From positions 295,967-359,966 of the forward strand of contig CAWEKO010000005.1 of the NCBI GenBank assembly GCA_963809715.1: DNA of 64,000 bases, given 5' to 3'. Each line of letters begins with the position of its first letter. Within the stretch, counting starts at the first letter, position 1. The notes under the pieces are model-generated. The model was given only the letters and a program-made list of their open reading frames with translations. It had not been told where the DNA came from and made no database searches. A program made the translations under genes and the position numbers. This DNA comes from Bog-473 sp963809715 (GTDB lineage Bacteria; Actinomycetota; Acidimicrobiia; Acidimicrobiales; RAAP-2). Below are positions 17,770 through 27,384 of this stretch, piece by piece.

Positions 17770-20700
17770 CGACGGCGACCCGTCTTCTCGGCCTGCCGGG
17801 CCGGAGTGCCGTCGGTCCCGGGTGCGGTCTCGGCGCCGTGGTGCCCGTTGGGTTCGCCCTCGGCCAGCACGGCCTGGACCGACTCGGGCACGGCCGGTCC
17901 CGAGCGCTTGGTCGTGGCGAGGAGGCGGCCGATCACCGGCACTTCGGTCAGGGATTCGGCCCGCATGATCTGGACCGCCACGGGCACGAATTGCTCGGCG
18001 GAGTCGAACACGATGTAGCGGGGCAGCCACCGGGGCTCGTACTTGGCATTGAAACGCCAGAGCGTCTCGATCTGGAGCACGCCGGAGAGCCGGCGCAGGG
18101 CCCACCGCTCCACCCGCTGGGTCATCCCGTCACCGGTCTCTCCCTCGAGGATGGAGCGCATGGCGGCGAAGTTGAGGCTGAGTCCCTTCATCCCCATCTC
18201 CTTGAGGTGGGTGATGGTGGAGCAGAGCGCGAAATCGAGCAGTCCATTGGGATGGTCTCCGGGATCGCGTCGCATGAGGTCGAGGGAGTAGCCGCCGATG
18301 GCGGGGGAGGGCACGAACTGGCACATGGCGACAGGGGATCCGTCGGGCCCCTCGACCAGGGTGAGCAGCAACCCGGTGTCGCGGGGGTCGAAGAGCCGGC
18401 CCAGCATCATGGAGAAGCCGCGCTCCTCCTCGCCGCGTCGGCTCTTGGTCATCAGTTCGGCCATGCGGGCCGCGTCGTGCGGGTCGAGACGCGCCGGGTC
18501 CAAGAATCGGGCGGTGTAGCCGTAGCGGGCCACGCGGTTGACCGCCTGGCGCAGGCCCTTCATCTTGCCCCCGTCGAGGGAGAATTCACGCGGGTCGACC
18601 ACGGCTTCGTCGCCGATGTAGACGAAGCGCATGCCCGAGGCCTGGTAGGTGGGCAGCCATTCCTCGCCCGCGCCCATGACGCCCAGACCCCACCCGTTGC
18701 GGTCGACGTAACGGCGGAACGAGTCCCACACGTGGGCGCGCTCCGAGAAGGGTCCGATCGGATCGGGTGAGACGAGGCACACCCCGCCGAACACGGCGTA
18801 GGCCACCAGCGAGTCACGGTGGAAGAACCACTGCTTGTCGTCGCGCAGGGCGAAGTAGTCGAGTGTGCCCGTGCCGTGGCGTCGCACGATGTCGCGGGCG
18901 CGCAACTCCGCGGCGCGCCGCCCCACCGAGGCCCGTCCCGAGGAGAGCCTGCGATCCACCACGGGCCGGGTCAGCAGGTACAGCGCGACCACGATCAGGC
19001 AGAGGCCCACCGAGAGCAACGTGACGGAGGCGAAGCGGTCGATCGTCGAGGGGAAGGACACCCAGGTGATGCCGACCAGGCGCTCGGCCGAGCCGAGCAG
19101 CACCTCGGGCCAGGACGGCAGCGGGCGGTGGTGCACACGCCCGGCCACCTCGACGCCGACGAAGCCGCCCAGTGTCGCAAAAAGTCCGCCGACGGCCAGG
19201 ATGAAGAGCGCCGTCAGCAGGGTCGTCCGCTCGGTCTGGGCCCGGAAATGCTCGCGATGCACGATCAGCAGAATGAGGACCGCCGCGCACACGGCCAGGG
19301 TGATGAGGTCCGCCGCGTGGACGACATGGAGGACGAGCGTGCCGCTGAGCAGGGCCACCGCGACGATCCAGGAGCGCCGCTGCCCCCGCAGGACGCCCCG
19401 CGAGAGCATGATCATCCCGATGCCGGCGATGGCCACGAGGGCGCCGGCCGCCTGCACGACGGCGATGGGCAGGTACTGGGCAATGAGGTGCAGATGGGCG
19501 CGCAGGGGCTCGGTCACCGCGGAGAGCAGGTCGACCAGGCCGGCCACGAAGAGCGATACGGCGGCGATGCGCCGGATGCGGCGGACGCGGATGCGGTCCG
19601 CGGCCACCTCGGGCGCCGGTGGCCAGGAAGCACCGTTGGGCCATCCGGCCGCCAGTTCGGGATGCACTTCGGCCGCCTTGGAGCGGCCCTTGATCACGAC
19701 GTCCGACGTGACCAAGCGCTCGCCCAGTGTGGCCAGAGGCAGGTCGGCCTCGGCCAGCAGCAGGCGGACGTGCAGGTCGGCCCCAGTTTCGATCTCGAGG
19801 GTCGACTCCTGTCGATGGTGCAAGAAGGTGGGCGGGAGGCCGAAGCGCCCCCGGTGCTCGTGGACCACCTCGGAGGTGGCGCCGGGACAGGCGAAGAACC
19901 CGGCGTCGAGGTGGGTGAGCTCGGGCACCAGCGCGCCGCCCACGATCACCCCCGACGCCCCGGCCTCGATGGCCGCTCGGGTCACGTCGAGCGTGTCTTG
20001 GCCGTCGATGTCGAGGAGCACGTGGGCGATGGGGGGCGTCCCCGATTCACGTCCGGACCACGGTGCCGGCAGGCCTTCGCCCCCGAGGGCGCGCCAGACG
20101 CCGCGTGAGGTGACGGCGACCACGATGGCGAGCACCACCAGGAGCGCCACGGCGATGGCCACGGTGATCATGAAACGCGAGAACCACGAAGCGGCGTACG
20201 CGTGCCGGAGCGCGTTCTGTTGGCGGGGGGAACGGAACACGTGCCCGAGGCCGTCGACGACGAACTCCACCCGGAGCAACAGCGCGATGGCGGCCAACAC
20301 GAGGGGAGGAGCCCAGAGGTAGCGCCGCAGTCTGCGGTAGAGGAGGCGCGAAGTCACGAAGCGTCGGGCCAGGCCCGGATCGTCGAGCCGTTCCAAGCCG
20401 ACCAGCCAGGGTCGGTCCTCGGTGCCGCTCTCCTGATGTGGGTCGGCGCTGGGCCGCAACGTGCCGGCGCGCACCAGCACGGTCCGCGTCCCGGCCCCCG
20501 TCTCGCAGCGCAGATCGACCGCGTCGTGCACGATGACGCCGGCCTGCTCGAGCGGGGCGATCAGCCCGGCGTCGCGTTCGGGGGACAGCACCGCGACCAC
20601 CTGTGAATCCGGGCGAGCCGAGAAGGCACGCAAGGCGCCGATGAGGTCGGGATGGGCCTGCAGCGCCCCCGTCTCCTCGGTGTCACCGCCGATCACCGGC

Positions 20701-20924
20701 GCCACCAGCCGGCCGCAGAGGATGACGATTCCGGGCCCCTGCCACTCCTCGAGCCGGCGGGCGATGTCGCGGCAGGCGGCCCGCGAGGAATCACTCGGCT
20801 CGAGCGGGAGCAGGAGGTCGCCGAGCACCTCGACCCGACGACCGAGGGCCACGTCGATGCGATGCTCGCAGCTGCGTACCAGCGGCAGGTCCAGTTCCCT
20901 TCCGGCGGCGACAGTGCTGCTCAT
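17766..20924 (-). CDS. MprF/LysX-like phosphatidylglycerol lysyltransferase-domain protein (DUF2156) with large N-terminal region
   Basis: About 1,050 residues. The last ~350 form a DUF2156/LPG-synthase catalytic domain (GTGTLDYFALRDDKQWFF, GVCLVSPDPIGP, WGLGVMGAGEEWLP, GGYSLDLMRRDP, LSLNFAAM), the domain that moves an aminoacyl group from tRNA to phosphatidylglycerol. Before it are about ten hydrophobic helices. The first ~200 residues resemble a calcineurin-like phosphoesterase (ILCGRLVAP, LSPERDAG), but the usual metal-binding Asp-x-His is not evident. ATG at 20924 has GGAAGGG upstream; a further ATG lies four codons before it. First gene of a three-gene minus-strand operon. Catalytic activity is inferred from family. 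Confidence 0.75.
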   Translation of the reverse strand: MSSTVAAGRELDLPLVRSCEHRIDVALGRRVEVLGDLLLPLEPSDSSRAACRDIARRLEEWQGPGIVILCGRLVAPVIGGDTEETGALQAHPDLIGALRAFSARPDSQVVAVLSPERDAGLIAPLEQAGVIVHDAVDLRCETGAGTRTVLVRAGTLRPSADPHQESGTEDRPWLVGLERLDDPGLARRFVTSRLLYRRLRRYLWAPPLVLAAIALLLRVEFVVDGLGHVFRSPRQQNALRHAYAASWFSRFMITVAIAVALLVVLAIVVAVTSRGVWRALGGEGLPAPWSGRESGTPPIAHVLLDIDGQDTLDVTRAAIEAGASGVIVGGALVPELTHLDAGFFACPGATSEVVHEHRGRFGLPPTFLHHRQESTLEIETGADLHVRLLLAEADLPLATLGERLVTSDVVIKGRSKAAEVHPELAAGWPNGASWPPAPEVAADRIRVRRIRRIAAVSLFVAGLVDLLSAVTEPLRAHLHLIAQYLPIAVVQAAGALVAIAGIGMIMLSRGVLRGQRRSWIVAVALLSGTLVLHVVHAADLITLAVCAAVLILLIVHREHFRAQTERTTLLTALFILAVGGLFATLGGFVGVEVAGRVHHRPLPSWPEVLLGSAERLVGITWVSFPSTIDRFASVTLLSVGLCLIVVALYLLTRPVVDRRLSSGRASVGRRAAELRARDIVRRHGTGTLDYFALRDDKQWFFHRDSLVAYAVFGGVCLVSPDPIGPFSERAHVWDSFRRYVDRNGWGLGVMGAGEEWLPTYQASGMRFVYIGDEAVVDPREFSLDGGKMKGLRQAVNRVARYGYTARFLDPARLDPHDAARMAELMTKSRRGEEERGFSMMLGRLFDPRDTGLLLTLVEGPDGSPVAMCQFVPSPAIGGYSLDLMRRDPGDHPNGLLDFALCSTITHLKEMGMKGLSLNFAAMRSILEGETGDGMTQRVERWALRRLSGVLQIETLWRFNAKYEPRWLPRYIVFDSAEQFVPVAVQIMRAESLTEVPVIGRLLATTKRSGPAVPESVQAVLAEGEPNGHHGAETAPGTDGTPARQAEKTGRRR

Positions 20925-21024
20925 GGTCCCTTCCATGGTCTCACTTTCGGGGGTCGGGCACGTCTCGCGAGCACGGCGCTCGTTTCCCCGGAATGCCTAC
21001 GGGACGCCGTTAAGGTGGACTTTC

Positions 21025-21522
21025 GTGCACCCAGCGCCCGAGGAGCGAACCAATTGGACCTGGCGCGACGGTGTGCGCGAGGGCGGCCCCGCCGTGGTCT
21101 TCGACATCGACGGGGTCCTCTCCGATGCCGCAGGCCGCCAGCACTTCATTGAGCACGGCCGCCGGGACTGGCACGCCTTCTTCGAGGCCTGCGGCGACGA
21201 CCCGGTCATCGAGGAGATCGCCCGGTTGCTCGAGCTGCTCGATCCCACCCTCGACGTCATCTTGCTCACCGGGCGCCCCCAGCGGGTCCAACCCCAGACG
21301 TTGGCCTGGCTCGAGCGTTACGGGTTGCGCTGGGACCTGCTCGTCATGCGGGCGCGGGGCGACTACGTGCAGGTCACGTCGTTCAAGCAAACGGTGGTGA
21401 GCGACCTGCGGGCCCACGGCTTTGATCTGCGACTGGCGTTCGAGGACGATCCCTCGAACCACGCCATGTACGTCGCTGCAGGCGTCCCCTGCGTCTACAT
21501 CCACTCCGGCTATTACGAGTAG
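21025..21522 (+). CDS. HAD-superfamily phosphatase (polynucleotide-kinase-phosphatase-like)
   Basis: 165-residue hydrolase. HAD motif I is VVFDIDGVLSD, motif II is VILLTGRPQ, and the acidic motif near the end is FEDDPSNHAMY. This compact layout without a big cap resembles small phosphatases related to the phosphatase half of polynucleotide kinase; substrate unknown. GTG at 21025 follows AAGGTGG at 7 bases. Divergent from the lysyltransferase operon (about 100 bases between). Confidence 0.75.
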   Translation: MHPAPEERTNWTWRDGVREGGPAVVFDIDGVLSDAAGRQHFIEHGRRDWHAFFEACGDDPVIEEIARLLELLDPTLDVILLTGRPQRVQPQTLAWLERYGLRWDLLVMRARGDYVQVTSFKQTVVSDLRAHGFDLRLAFEDDPSNHAMYVAAGVPCVYIHSGYYE

Positions 21523-21658
21523 AGGCGTCATCGGTCCCGACACCGCTGTTGACCAGGACCAACGCTTAAGAGTGGAGGACCGCGGCGCGGGAACGTTCTT
21601 CGAGCACCCAATCGGCGGCCGGACGGTAGAGCGGAATGTTCGGCGTGGCATCGGGCCG

Positions 21659-22402
21659 TTATGAGGACTCCTGGAGGGTCCACGTGCTCTTCCCAGTTTG
21701 GTTCAGCTCCATGGCGGAAATGGGTGCCTCGAGTCCCAATGCATTGTGGCAAGACACTGCCGTGTTCACAAAGGGCAAGAAGTCCCCGAGCGCCTGGGCG
21801 GCGGCGTGGGCTTCGAGCTTCTTCTTCCTCTTCTTGAGAAGAACCACTGGTCCAACCACCGCCCAGGCCGGGTAGAACAGGGACCAGGCGGCGACCGCCT
21901 TCTTGGTCTTCAGCACCTTGATGCTCCCGGCAGCCTCAGCGATTGCCTGGGCGACGGCCGTCCCCGATGCCGCGCTCTTTCCCAACCAATACGAAGCGTC
22001 CTCTCGCTCGTTCAAGAGGCCAAAGGTGAGTCCCAGGTGGAGCTGGTTGATGGCTCCCTCTTCAAGACACGAGCACATGGGTTCCGCGTCGAGGAACCGC
22101 GATGCGGCTTCGTTCAACAATGTTGAGCGTCGATCGCTTTCTGGGCCGACGCGTGCAGCCTCGTGGAGACGAAGCGTTCCGCTTCGGAATGCCTGCAGTC
22201 GCAGGAGCTCGACGTCGGCATGAATCGCATTGAGCATTTCTGCCTGTGCATCTTGAGCGCCTTCGATCGCATGGAGCAGACCAACCGCACAGTCGACCGC
22301 CTCGCCGCCACCGGGAACGCTTGCGGCCAGGAAGCGGCAGAAAGAGAGGACGACGCCCGACCAAGGGGATTGGCTGCTCCCCGAACCCTTCTGCCTCTCC
22401 AT
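21659..22402 (-). CDS. Orphan protein of unknown function, composition unlike its neighbours
   Basis: 247 residues that I do not recognise. Start ATG 22402 has GAGGGAGA just upstream and the end is a TAA, rare in this region. The first ~150 residues look helical, with Ala/Leu/Glu-rich stretches and several Cys (EPMCSCLEEG). One hydrophobic segment (AVAAWSLFYPAWAVVGPVVLL) is followed by the highly basic KKRKKKLEAH, suggesting a membrane anchor with a cytoplasmic basic end. Local base composition is visibly less GC-rich than flanking genes, so horizontal acquisition is plausible. No repeats or transposase nearby. Confidence 0.55.
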   Translation of the reverse strand: MERQKGSGSSQSPWSGVVLSFCRFLAASVPGGGEAVDCAVGLLHAIEGAQDAQAEMLNAIHADVELLRLQAFRSGTLRLHEAARVGPESDRRSTLLNEAASRFLDAEPMCSCLEEGAINQLHLGLTFGLLNEREDASYWLGKSAASGTAVAQAIAEAAGSIKVLKTKKAVAAWSLFYPAWAVVGPVVLLKKRKKKLEAHAAAQALGDFLPFVNTAVSCHNALGLEAPISAMELNQTGKSTWTLQESS

Positions 22403-22530
22403 GGCGGTCTCCCTCTCTGCCAGATCGTGCCATGGAGGGCACCAATTTGCAATGGCTATTGAACAATCGGGACGACCTCAGCCTTGCGGAACATTGCTCG
22501 CCTGAAGGTCAGAAGACCCGCGGAGGACTC

Positions 22531-24018
22531 TTACGAGTAGCGCATCTGGCGGGTCCAGCCGACGACGATCGCCCCGGCCGCGAGCAGCACCACCGGGAGG
22601 TCGCCCCAGTGGTCATAGGGCGTGAAGCCACGGCGCAGGGCCACGGGCACCATGAGGACCTGGCGGCGGCCCAAGGTGCTGCGGGCCAGCACGACGCCGC
22701 GCTGGGTGACCGCCGTGCTGTACCCGGTGGGGGAGGCTTGGACGAGGTCCCGGCCCGTCTGCACCGCTTGGACTCGCGCGGCCGCGACCTCCTGCGCGGG
22801 GACCTGGGACGTGCTGTAGGACGACGTGTTGGTGGGCACGGCCAACAGCTCCGCTCCGGCCCGCACGGAGGAGCGACTGCGACCGGCATAGAACACCTCG
22901 AAGCTGACCAGCAGCCCGAGCGGTGCGGCCGGCGTGCGCATGAGCCCGCTCCCGTGCCCGGCGACGGCATCGAGCGGGACGCCGGACAGGTCGGCGAAGT
23001 GTGCGAAGAAGGAGCGGTCGGGCACGTACTCGCCGAAGGGCACCCGGTGCACCTTCTCGAACACACCGACGATCCGACCGTCGGGGCCCCAGGCCACGAC
23101 CTCGTTGCGGAAGGCGGTGTGGCCCACCGGTGTGGTCACCCCGACGAGCAGCGTCGTGTGCAGCCGGCGGGCCAGCTGGGACAGGAGCGTCGCCTCGTGC
23201 GAGCCGGCCAGGGGGCCGTCGAGGGCGACCACGTCCTCGGGCCACAGGACGAGGTCGGGCGGCGGGTGGGCGCGGACCCCTTTCATGGCGGCGAGCTGGG
23301 CCCCGAACACCGAGGTCGGGGAGACCTCCTCCTGGCTGACGCCGCGGGCTCCCCCGCCCTGGACCATGGCTGCCTGCACCGTGCGCACCGGGTCGCCGCC
23401 GTCGGGCGCCCACGCCCCCGCCAGCACCAGGGCGAAGAGGCCGGCCGCGATCGCGAGCGCCCCGAGCGCGGCGGGGCCGCCCCCTGACCTCGCCCGGGCC
23501 CGGGCACGGGCCCAGGTGGTCAGCGTGGCCAACACCACGCCGCCGGCGTAGACGCCGGCCGTTACGAGCAGGGGGCCGCCCAGGCGGGCCAGCTGAAGGA
23601 ACGGGCCGTCGGCCTGGCCGAGGTACACCCCACCCAGCGGGAGCCCACCAAAGGGCCAGGCCGTGCGTACCGCCTCGGCCAGGGTGCAGGCGCCGACAAA
23701 GGCGATGGCGCGGCCGCGGTCGGGCGGGGTGCAGGCGGCGGCGAGGGCGAAGAACAGCGCTTCGAACAACACGAGCGCCAGCGCGCCGTACCAGTTGAAG
23801 GCTCGGGCCCAGGCCAATCCGATGGCGAAGCAGCCGAGGCCGGTCAGCCAACCGGACCAGATCCGCGTGCGCAGGACGAGGTCGTGCAGGCGCCAGTAGA
23901 ACAGCGCCGCGCCGACGAGCCCGAGCGGCCACCAGCCCCAGGGCGGGAGCGACAAGGCCAACAGGACGCCGGCGGCCAGCGAGGGGAGAACGATGCGCCC
24001 GCGTCGGGGCACGCTCAC
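22531..24018 (-). CDS. lnt: Apolipoprotein N-acyltransferase-like protein with Ser at the catalytic Cys position
   Basis: 495 residues: six or more N-terminal helices, a nitrilase-type domain, one C-terminal helix; the Lnt layout that N-acylates the terminal Cys of lipoproteins. The nitrilase triad Glu and Lys are visible (LVLWPEDV; FEKVHRVPFGEYVP). At the nucleophile position, normally CYE, the sequence is LLVSFEVFYAG: the codon at 22903-22905 is AGC, Ser372. The rest of the domain (VPTNTSSYSTSQVPAQE) is intact. GTG at 24018 overlaps the hemY stop. It may be a variant with a different nucleophile, or a protein that lost acyltransferase activity. Confidence 0.85.
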   Translation of the reverse strand: MSVPRRGRIVLPSLAAGVLLALSLPPWGWWPLGLVGAALFYWRLHDLVLRTRIWSGWLTGLGCFAIGLAWARAFNWYGALALVLFEALFFALAAACTPPDRGRAIAFVGACTLAEAVRTAWPFGGLPLGGVYLGQADGPFLQLARLGGPLLVTAGVYAGGVVLATLTTWARARARARSGGGPAALGALAIAAGLFALVLAGAWAPDGGDPVRTVQAAMVQGGGARGVSQEEVSPTSVFGAQLAAMKGVRAHPPPDLVLWPEDVVALDGPLAGSHEATLLSQLARRLHTTLLVGVTTPVGHTAFRNEVVAWGPDGRIVGVFEKVHRVPFGEYVPDRSFFAHFADLSGVPLDAVAGHGSGLMRTPAAPLGLLVSFEVFYAGRSRSSVRAGAELLAVPTNTSSYSTSQVPAQEVAAARVQAVQTGRDLVQASPTGYSTAVTQRGVVLARSTLGRRQVLMVPVALRRGFTPYDHWGDLPVVLLAAGAIVVGWTRQMRYS

Positions 24019-25425
24019 AAGAGAGCGTGGGCAGCGGTGCGGCCGCTGGCGATGCAGGCTGGGATGCCGACCCCGTGGTACGCGGCGCCGGCCACCGCCA
24101 GGTGGCCGACGCGGGCGACCGCGGTCTCCACGCCCGCCGTGCGCAAGAGGTGATGCACCCGGTACTGCGGGAACGCGTGAGGATGGCGTGCCACGACGGT
24201 CTCCAGTGGGACGCCGCTGACCCCCAACAGCCCGCCCAGATCATCCCAGGCCCGTTGCGCCGCTTCGCTGTCGGTCCAGCCGTCGGGCCGGGTGTCGTCG
24301 ATCCGGCCGAGCGAGGCGCGGAGCAGCACTTCGCCGGGACGAGCCAGGTGAGGCCACTTGCGGTCGAGGAAGGTGCAGGCGGTGACGGCCCACGCCTCGC
24401 CGCCCCTGGGCGCACTGTGCCGCGGCACTAAGAAGCCGGTCCCGTAGAGCGCTTCGGGAACGTCTCCGGCGGCGACCCGGAATGTCACCAGCATCACCGA
24501 CGCGTAGTCGATGGCCTCGAGCAGGGTGGCTGCCTCGTCGTCGTGCGGACGGAGGAGCGCGACGGCGTCAGGGGCGGGCACGGCCAGCACCACCCCGTCG
24601 GCCTCGTGCTCGCCCTGGGCGCTCGAGACCGTCCAGCGGTCACCGCGACGGTCGAGGTGTGTCGCGCCCTCCCCGAGGCGGAGGTCGACCGCACGCCGGC
24701 GGAGGGCGTCGGCCAACGCGGCGACCAGCGCGCCCATGCCGCCGTCGAGCGCCCAGAAGAGAGGTGGACCGTCGGGGTCGGGCGCGGGCATCTCCGCCCG
24801 CAGGGAACGCATGAGACTGCCCCGACGCCCGGCCGCGGCGAGCAGCGGCGGGAACACGGCGGCCGCCGACATGTCGTCGACGGAGCCCGCGTGGATGCCA
24901 CCGATGAGCGGATCGACCAGCGCATCGGTCACCCGCGAGCCGAGCTTGCGCGTGACGAGCGGGCCGATGGAGCGGTCACCCAGCCGGCCCCGCAAATCGG
25001 GCCGCGGCAGAAGGACGTCGCGGAGGAGCCCGAGCTGGCCCCGCGGGCCGAGGATCCGTGTGCGCGCCGTCGGCCAGAAGCGGGTCGGCACGCCGAGCGC
25101 GAGCCCGTCGGGCAGCGCGCGTAACTTGCCGCGGCGCGAAGACCGACGCGCCCCGCCCCGCAATCGCCACGAGCAGTTCGCCGAGCCCCACCTCGCGGGC
25201 GAGCTCGACCGCCTCGGTGCGGCGCCCGAGGAAGCCGTCGGGTCCCAGGTCCACCATGCGCCCGCCGAACTCGTCGCTGCGCAGGGCACCGCCCAGGCGG
25301 TCCGAGGCTTCCAGGACGACGACGGCAGGGGCATCGTCGCGTGGCTCGGCGCCGCCGGTGAGCTCCCACGCCGCACTGAGGCCACTGATGCCTCCGCCGA
25401 CCACCACCACCCGCCCTCTCGCCAC
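24015..25425 (-). CDS. hemY: Protoporphyrinogen oxidase (frameshifted)
   Basis: FAD enzyme oxidising (copro)protoporphyrinogen in haem synthesis. N-terminal Rossmann motif VVVVGGGISGLSAAWEL, then LEASDRLGGALRSDEFGG and LGPDGFLGRR. The frame breaks at about 25,128-25,138 (GCGCCGCGG) after ASVFAP; the rest continues one base out of phase as GKLRALPDGLALGVPT and runs to the C-terminal FAD motif HLAVAGAAYHGVGIPACI. One extra base explains it. GTG at 25425, just after the hemH stop. Operon order on the minus strand: YbjQ-like, hemE, hemH, hemY, lnt. The break could be a read error or a recent mutation. Confidence 0.88.
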
Positions 25426-25426
25426 G

Positions 25427-26329
25427 TCAGTCGGCCCGGTCTGCCGCTGTCACGACGTCGGCCAGGACATCGACGAAGGTGGGATCGTCGTTGAGCGATG
25501 CCGTGCGTGCGTAGGACAGACCCACCGAGGCGGCGACGCCCGCCAGCTCGATGTCGAGGTCGTAGAGCACCTCGAGGTGGTCGGCCACGAAGCCGACCGG
25601 GCACACCACCACGGCGTCGGTCTCCCCCTCGGCGGCCAACCGGCGTACCTCGTCGCGGATGTCGGGACCGAGCCACGGCTCGGGTGTGCGTCCCGCGCTC
25701 TGCCAGGCCACCGACCAGGCGTCCAAGCCGGCTTCGGCGGCGACCAGGCGGGCCGACTCCTCGAGTTGCTCGGGGTAGGTGTCACCTCCCGCCCGCACCC
25801 GTTCGGGGAGGGAGTGGGCGGTGAAGATCACGCGGGAGCGACCGGTGACGCCGTCCACCGCAGCGCGGACGCGCCCGGCCAACAGCCGCACGAACGCCGG
25901 CTCGCCGTACCACGACTCGATGGCGGTGAACGGGGTCGGTCCCAGCACGGCGGCAGCGCGCTCGAGGTACTCGCGCGACCCCATGGAGGAGGCGTGCGGG
26001 GTGAGGACGAGGCCGATCACCTTCTCCACGCCCGAGGCGGCCAACTGGCTCGCCGCGTCCTCGAGCAACGGGTCGGTGTGCTTGGCCCCGAAGGCGACGC
26101 GGTAGCGGCCCGGCGCCCGGGTTTCGAGCGCGCCGCGCAGCGCGTCCACCTGGGCCTCGGTGCGGGCGGCGAGCGGCGACGTGCCGCCGATGGCCCGGTA
26201 GCGGCCGCTCAGCTCGGCCAGCTGCGCCGGCTCGGGCGGCCGGCCGCGCCGGATGCGCGTATAGAAGGGTTCGATCGCCTCCGTATTCGCCGGTGTGCCG
26301 TGCGCCATGACGAGGACGCCGACCCTCAT
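25427..26329 (-). CDS. hemH: Ferrochelatase (probably coproporphyrin-type)
   Basis: 300 residues. Starts MRVGVLVMAHGTP; has YRAIGGTSPL, the catalytic His segment VIFTAHSLPERV and VVVCPVGFVADHLEVLYDLD. Inserts iron into the porphyrin; in Actinobacteria the usual substrate is coproporphyrin III, which is inference here. ATG at 26329 overlaps the hemE stop (ATGA). Next to hemE and hemY, so these form a haem-synthesis operon serving the cytochromes encoded nearby. Confidence 0.93.
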   Translation of the reverse strand: MRVGVLVMAHGTPANTEAIEPFYTRIRRGRPPEPAQLAELSGRYRAIGGTSPLAARTEAQVDALRGALETRAPGRYRVAFGAKHTDPLLEDAASQLAASGVEKVIGLVLTPHASSMGSREYLERAAAVLGPTPFTAIESWYGEPAFVRLLAGRVRAAVDGVTGRSRVIFTAHSLPERVRAGGDTYPEQLEESARLVAAEAGLDAWSVAWQSAGRTPEPWLGPDIRDEVRRLAAEGETDAVVVCPVGFVADHLEVLYDLDIELAGVAASVGLSYARTASLNDDPTFVDVLADVVTAADRAD

Positions 26330-27384
26330 GCCGTCGCGGTCTCCTGGTGCACCAGGTCGACGACCGCGGCCAGGACGCCCGGGTCTGATTCGGGGAGGAC
26401 GCCGTGACCCAGGTTGAACACGTGTCCCGTCCCGGTGCCGTCGGCGGCGCTGGTCAGGACGGCCCGGGTCGCCTGCTCGACGACGGGCCACGGGGCGAGA
26501 CACAGCGCAGGATCGAGGTTGCCCTGGAGGGCGTGCGCCTCGCCGACGCGGCGACGGGCCTCGGCCAGCGGCACCCGCCAGTCGACTCCGACGACGTCGG
26601 GCCCGGCCGATCCCATGAGCCCGAGGAGTTCGCCGGTGCCCACGCCGAAGAGGATGGTCGGCACGCCGAGATCGGCGATGCCCTCGAGCACGGCGCGGGT
26701 GGCGGGCAGGGCGAATCGGGCGTACTCGTCGGGGGCGAGCGAGCCGGCCCAGCTGTCGAAGAGCTGCACCGCCTGCGCGCCGGCCCGGATCTGCGCCCGC
26801 AGCGAGGCGACGGCCACCGCGGCCAGGCGCTCGGCCAGCTGGGCCCAGAGGGCCGGGTCGCCGTGCATGAGTGCCTTGACCTTGGCGAACGTGCGCGACG
26901 GCCCGCCCTCGACCAGGTAGCTGGCCACGGTGAACGGAGCGCCGGCGAAGCCGATGAGGGCGACGCCGCTCCCGGCCAGCTCGTGGCGGACCAGCTCGAC
27001 CGTGGCGGCGACGTAGGGCGCGTCGGCCTCGGGCTCGAAGGGTCGCAGCCGGCGCAGGTCGCCCGCCTGGCGGAAGGGTTCGGCCACCACGGGACCGCGG
27101 CCGGGCTCGATGGTGATGCCGAAGCCGATGGCGTGGAGCGGGACGACGATGTCGGAGAACAAGATGGCGGCGTCGACGCCGTAGCGGCGGACCGGCTGCA
27201 GCGTGAGCTCGGCGGACAGCGCGGCGTCTTCGATCGCCGAGAGGATCGATCCGTCCCCCCGGGCGGCCCGGTATTCGGGCAACGAGCGGCCGGCCTGGCG
27301 CATGAACCAGACCGGTGTGCGCGACACCGGCTTGCGCAGGCAGGCGGCGACGAGATCGGGACCGGTGTCCGCCCGGAGGCTCAC
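26326..27384 (-). CDS. hemE: Uroporphyrinogen decarboxylase
   Basis: 352 residues. The N-terminal signature PVWFMRQAGRSLPEYR, the LFSDIVVPLHAIG segment and LIGFAGAPFTVASYLVEGG, plus GNLDPALC, are all seen. Decarboxylates uroporphyrinogen III to coproporphyrinogen III in the cytoplasm. GTG at 27384 overlaps the stop of the YbjQ-family gene (GTGA). Confidence 0.95.
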   Translation of the reverse strand: MSLRADTGPDLVAACLRKPVSRTPVWFMRQAGRSLPEYRAARGDGSILSAIEDAALSAELTLQPVRRYGVDAAILFSDIVVPLHAIGFGITIEPGRGPVVAEPFRQAGDLRRLRPFEPEADAPYVAATVELVRHELAGSGVALIGFAGAPFTVASYLVEGGPSRTFAKVKALMHGDPALWAQLAERLAAVAVASLRAQIRAGAQAVQLFDSWAGSLAPDEYARFALPATRAVLEGIADLGVPTILFGVGTGELLGLMGSAGPDVVGVDWRVPLAEARRRVGEAHALQGNLDPALCLAPWPVVEQATRAVLTSAADGTGTGHVFNLGHGVLPESDPGVLAAVVDLVHQETATA

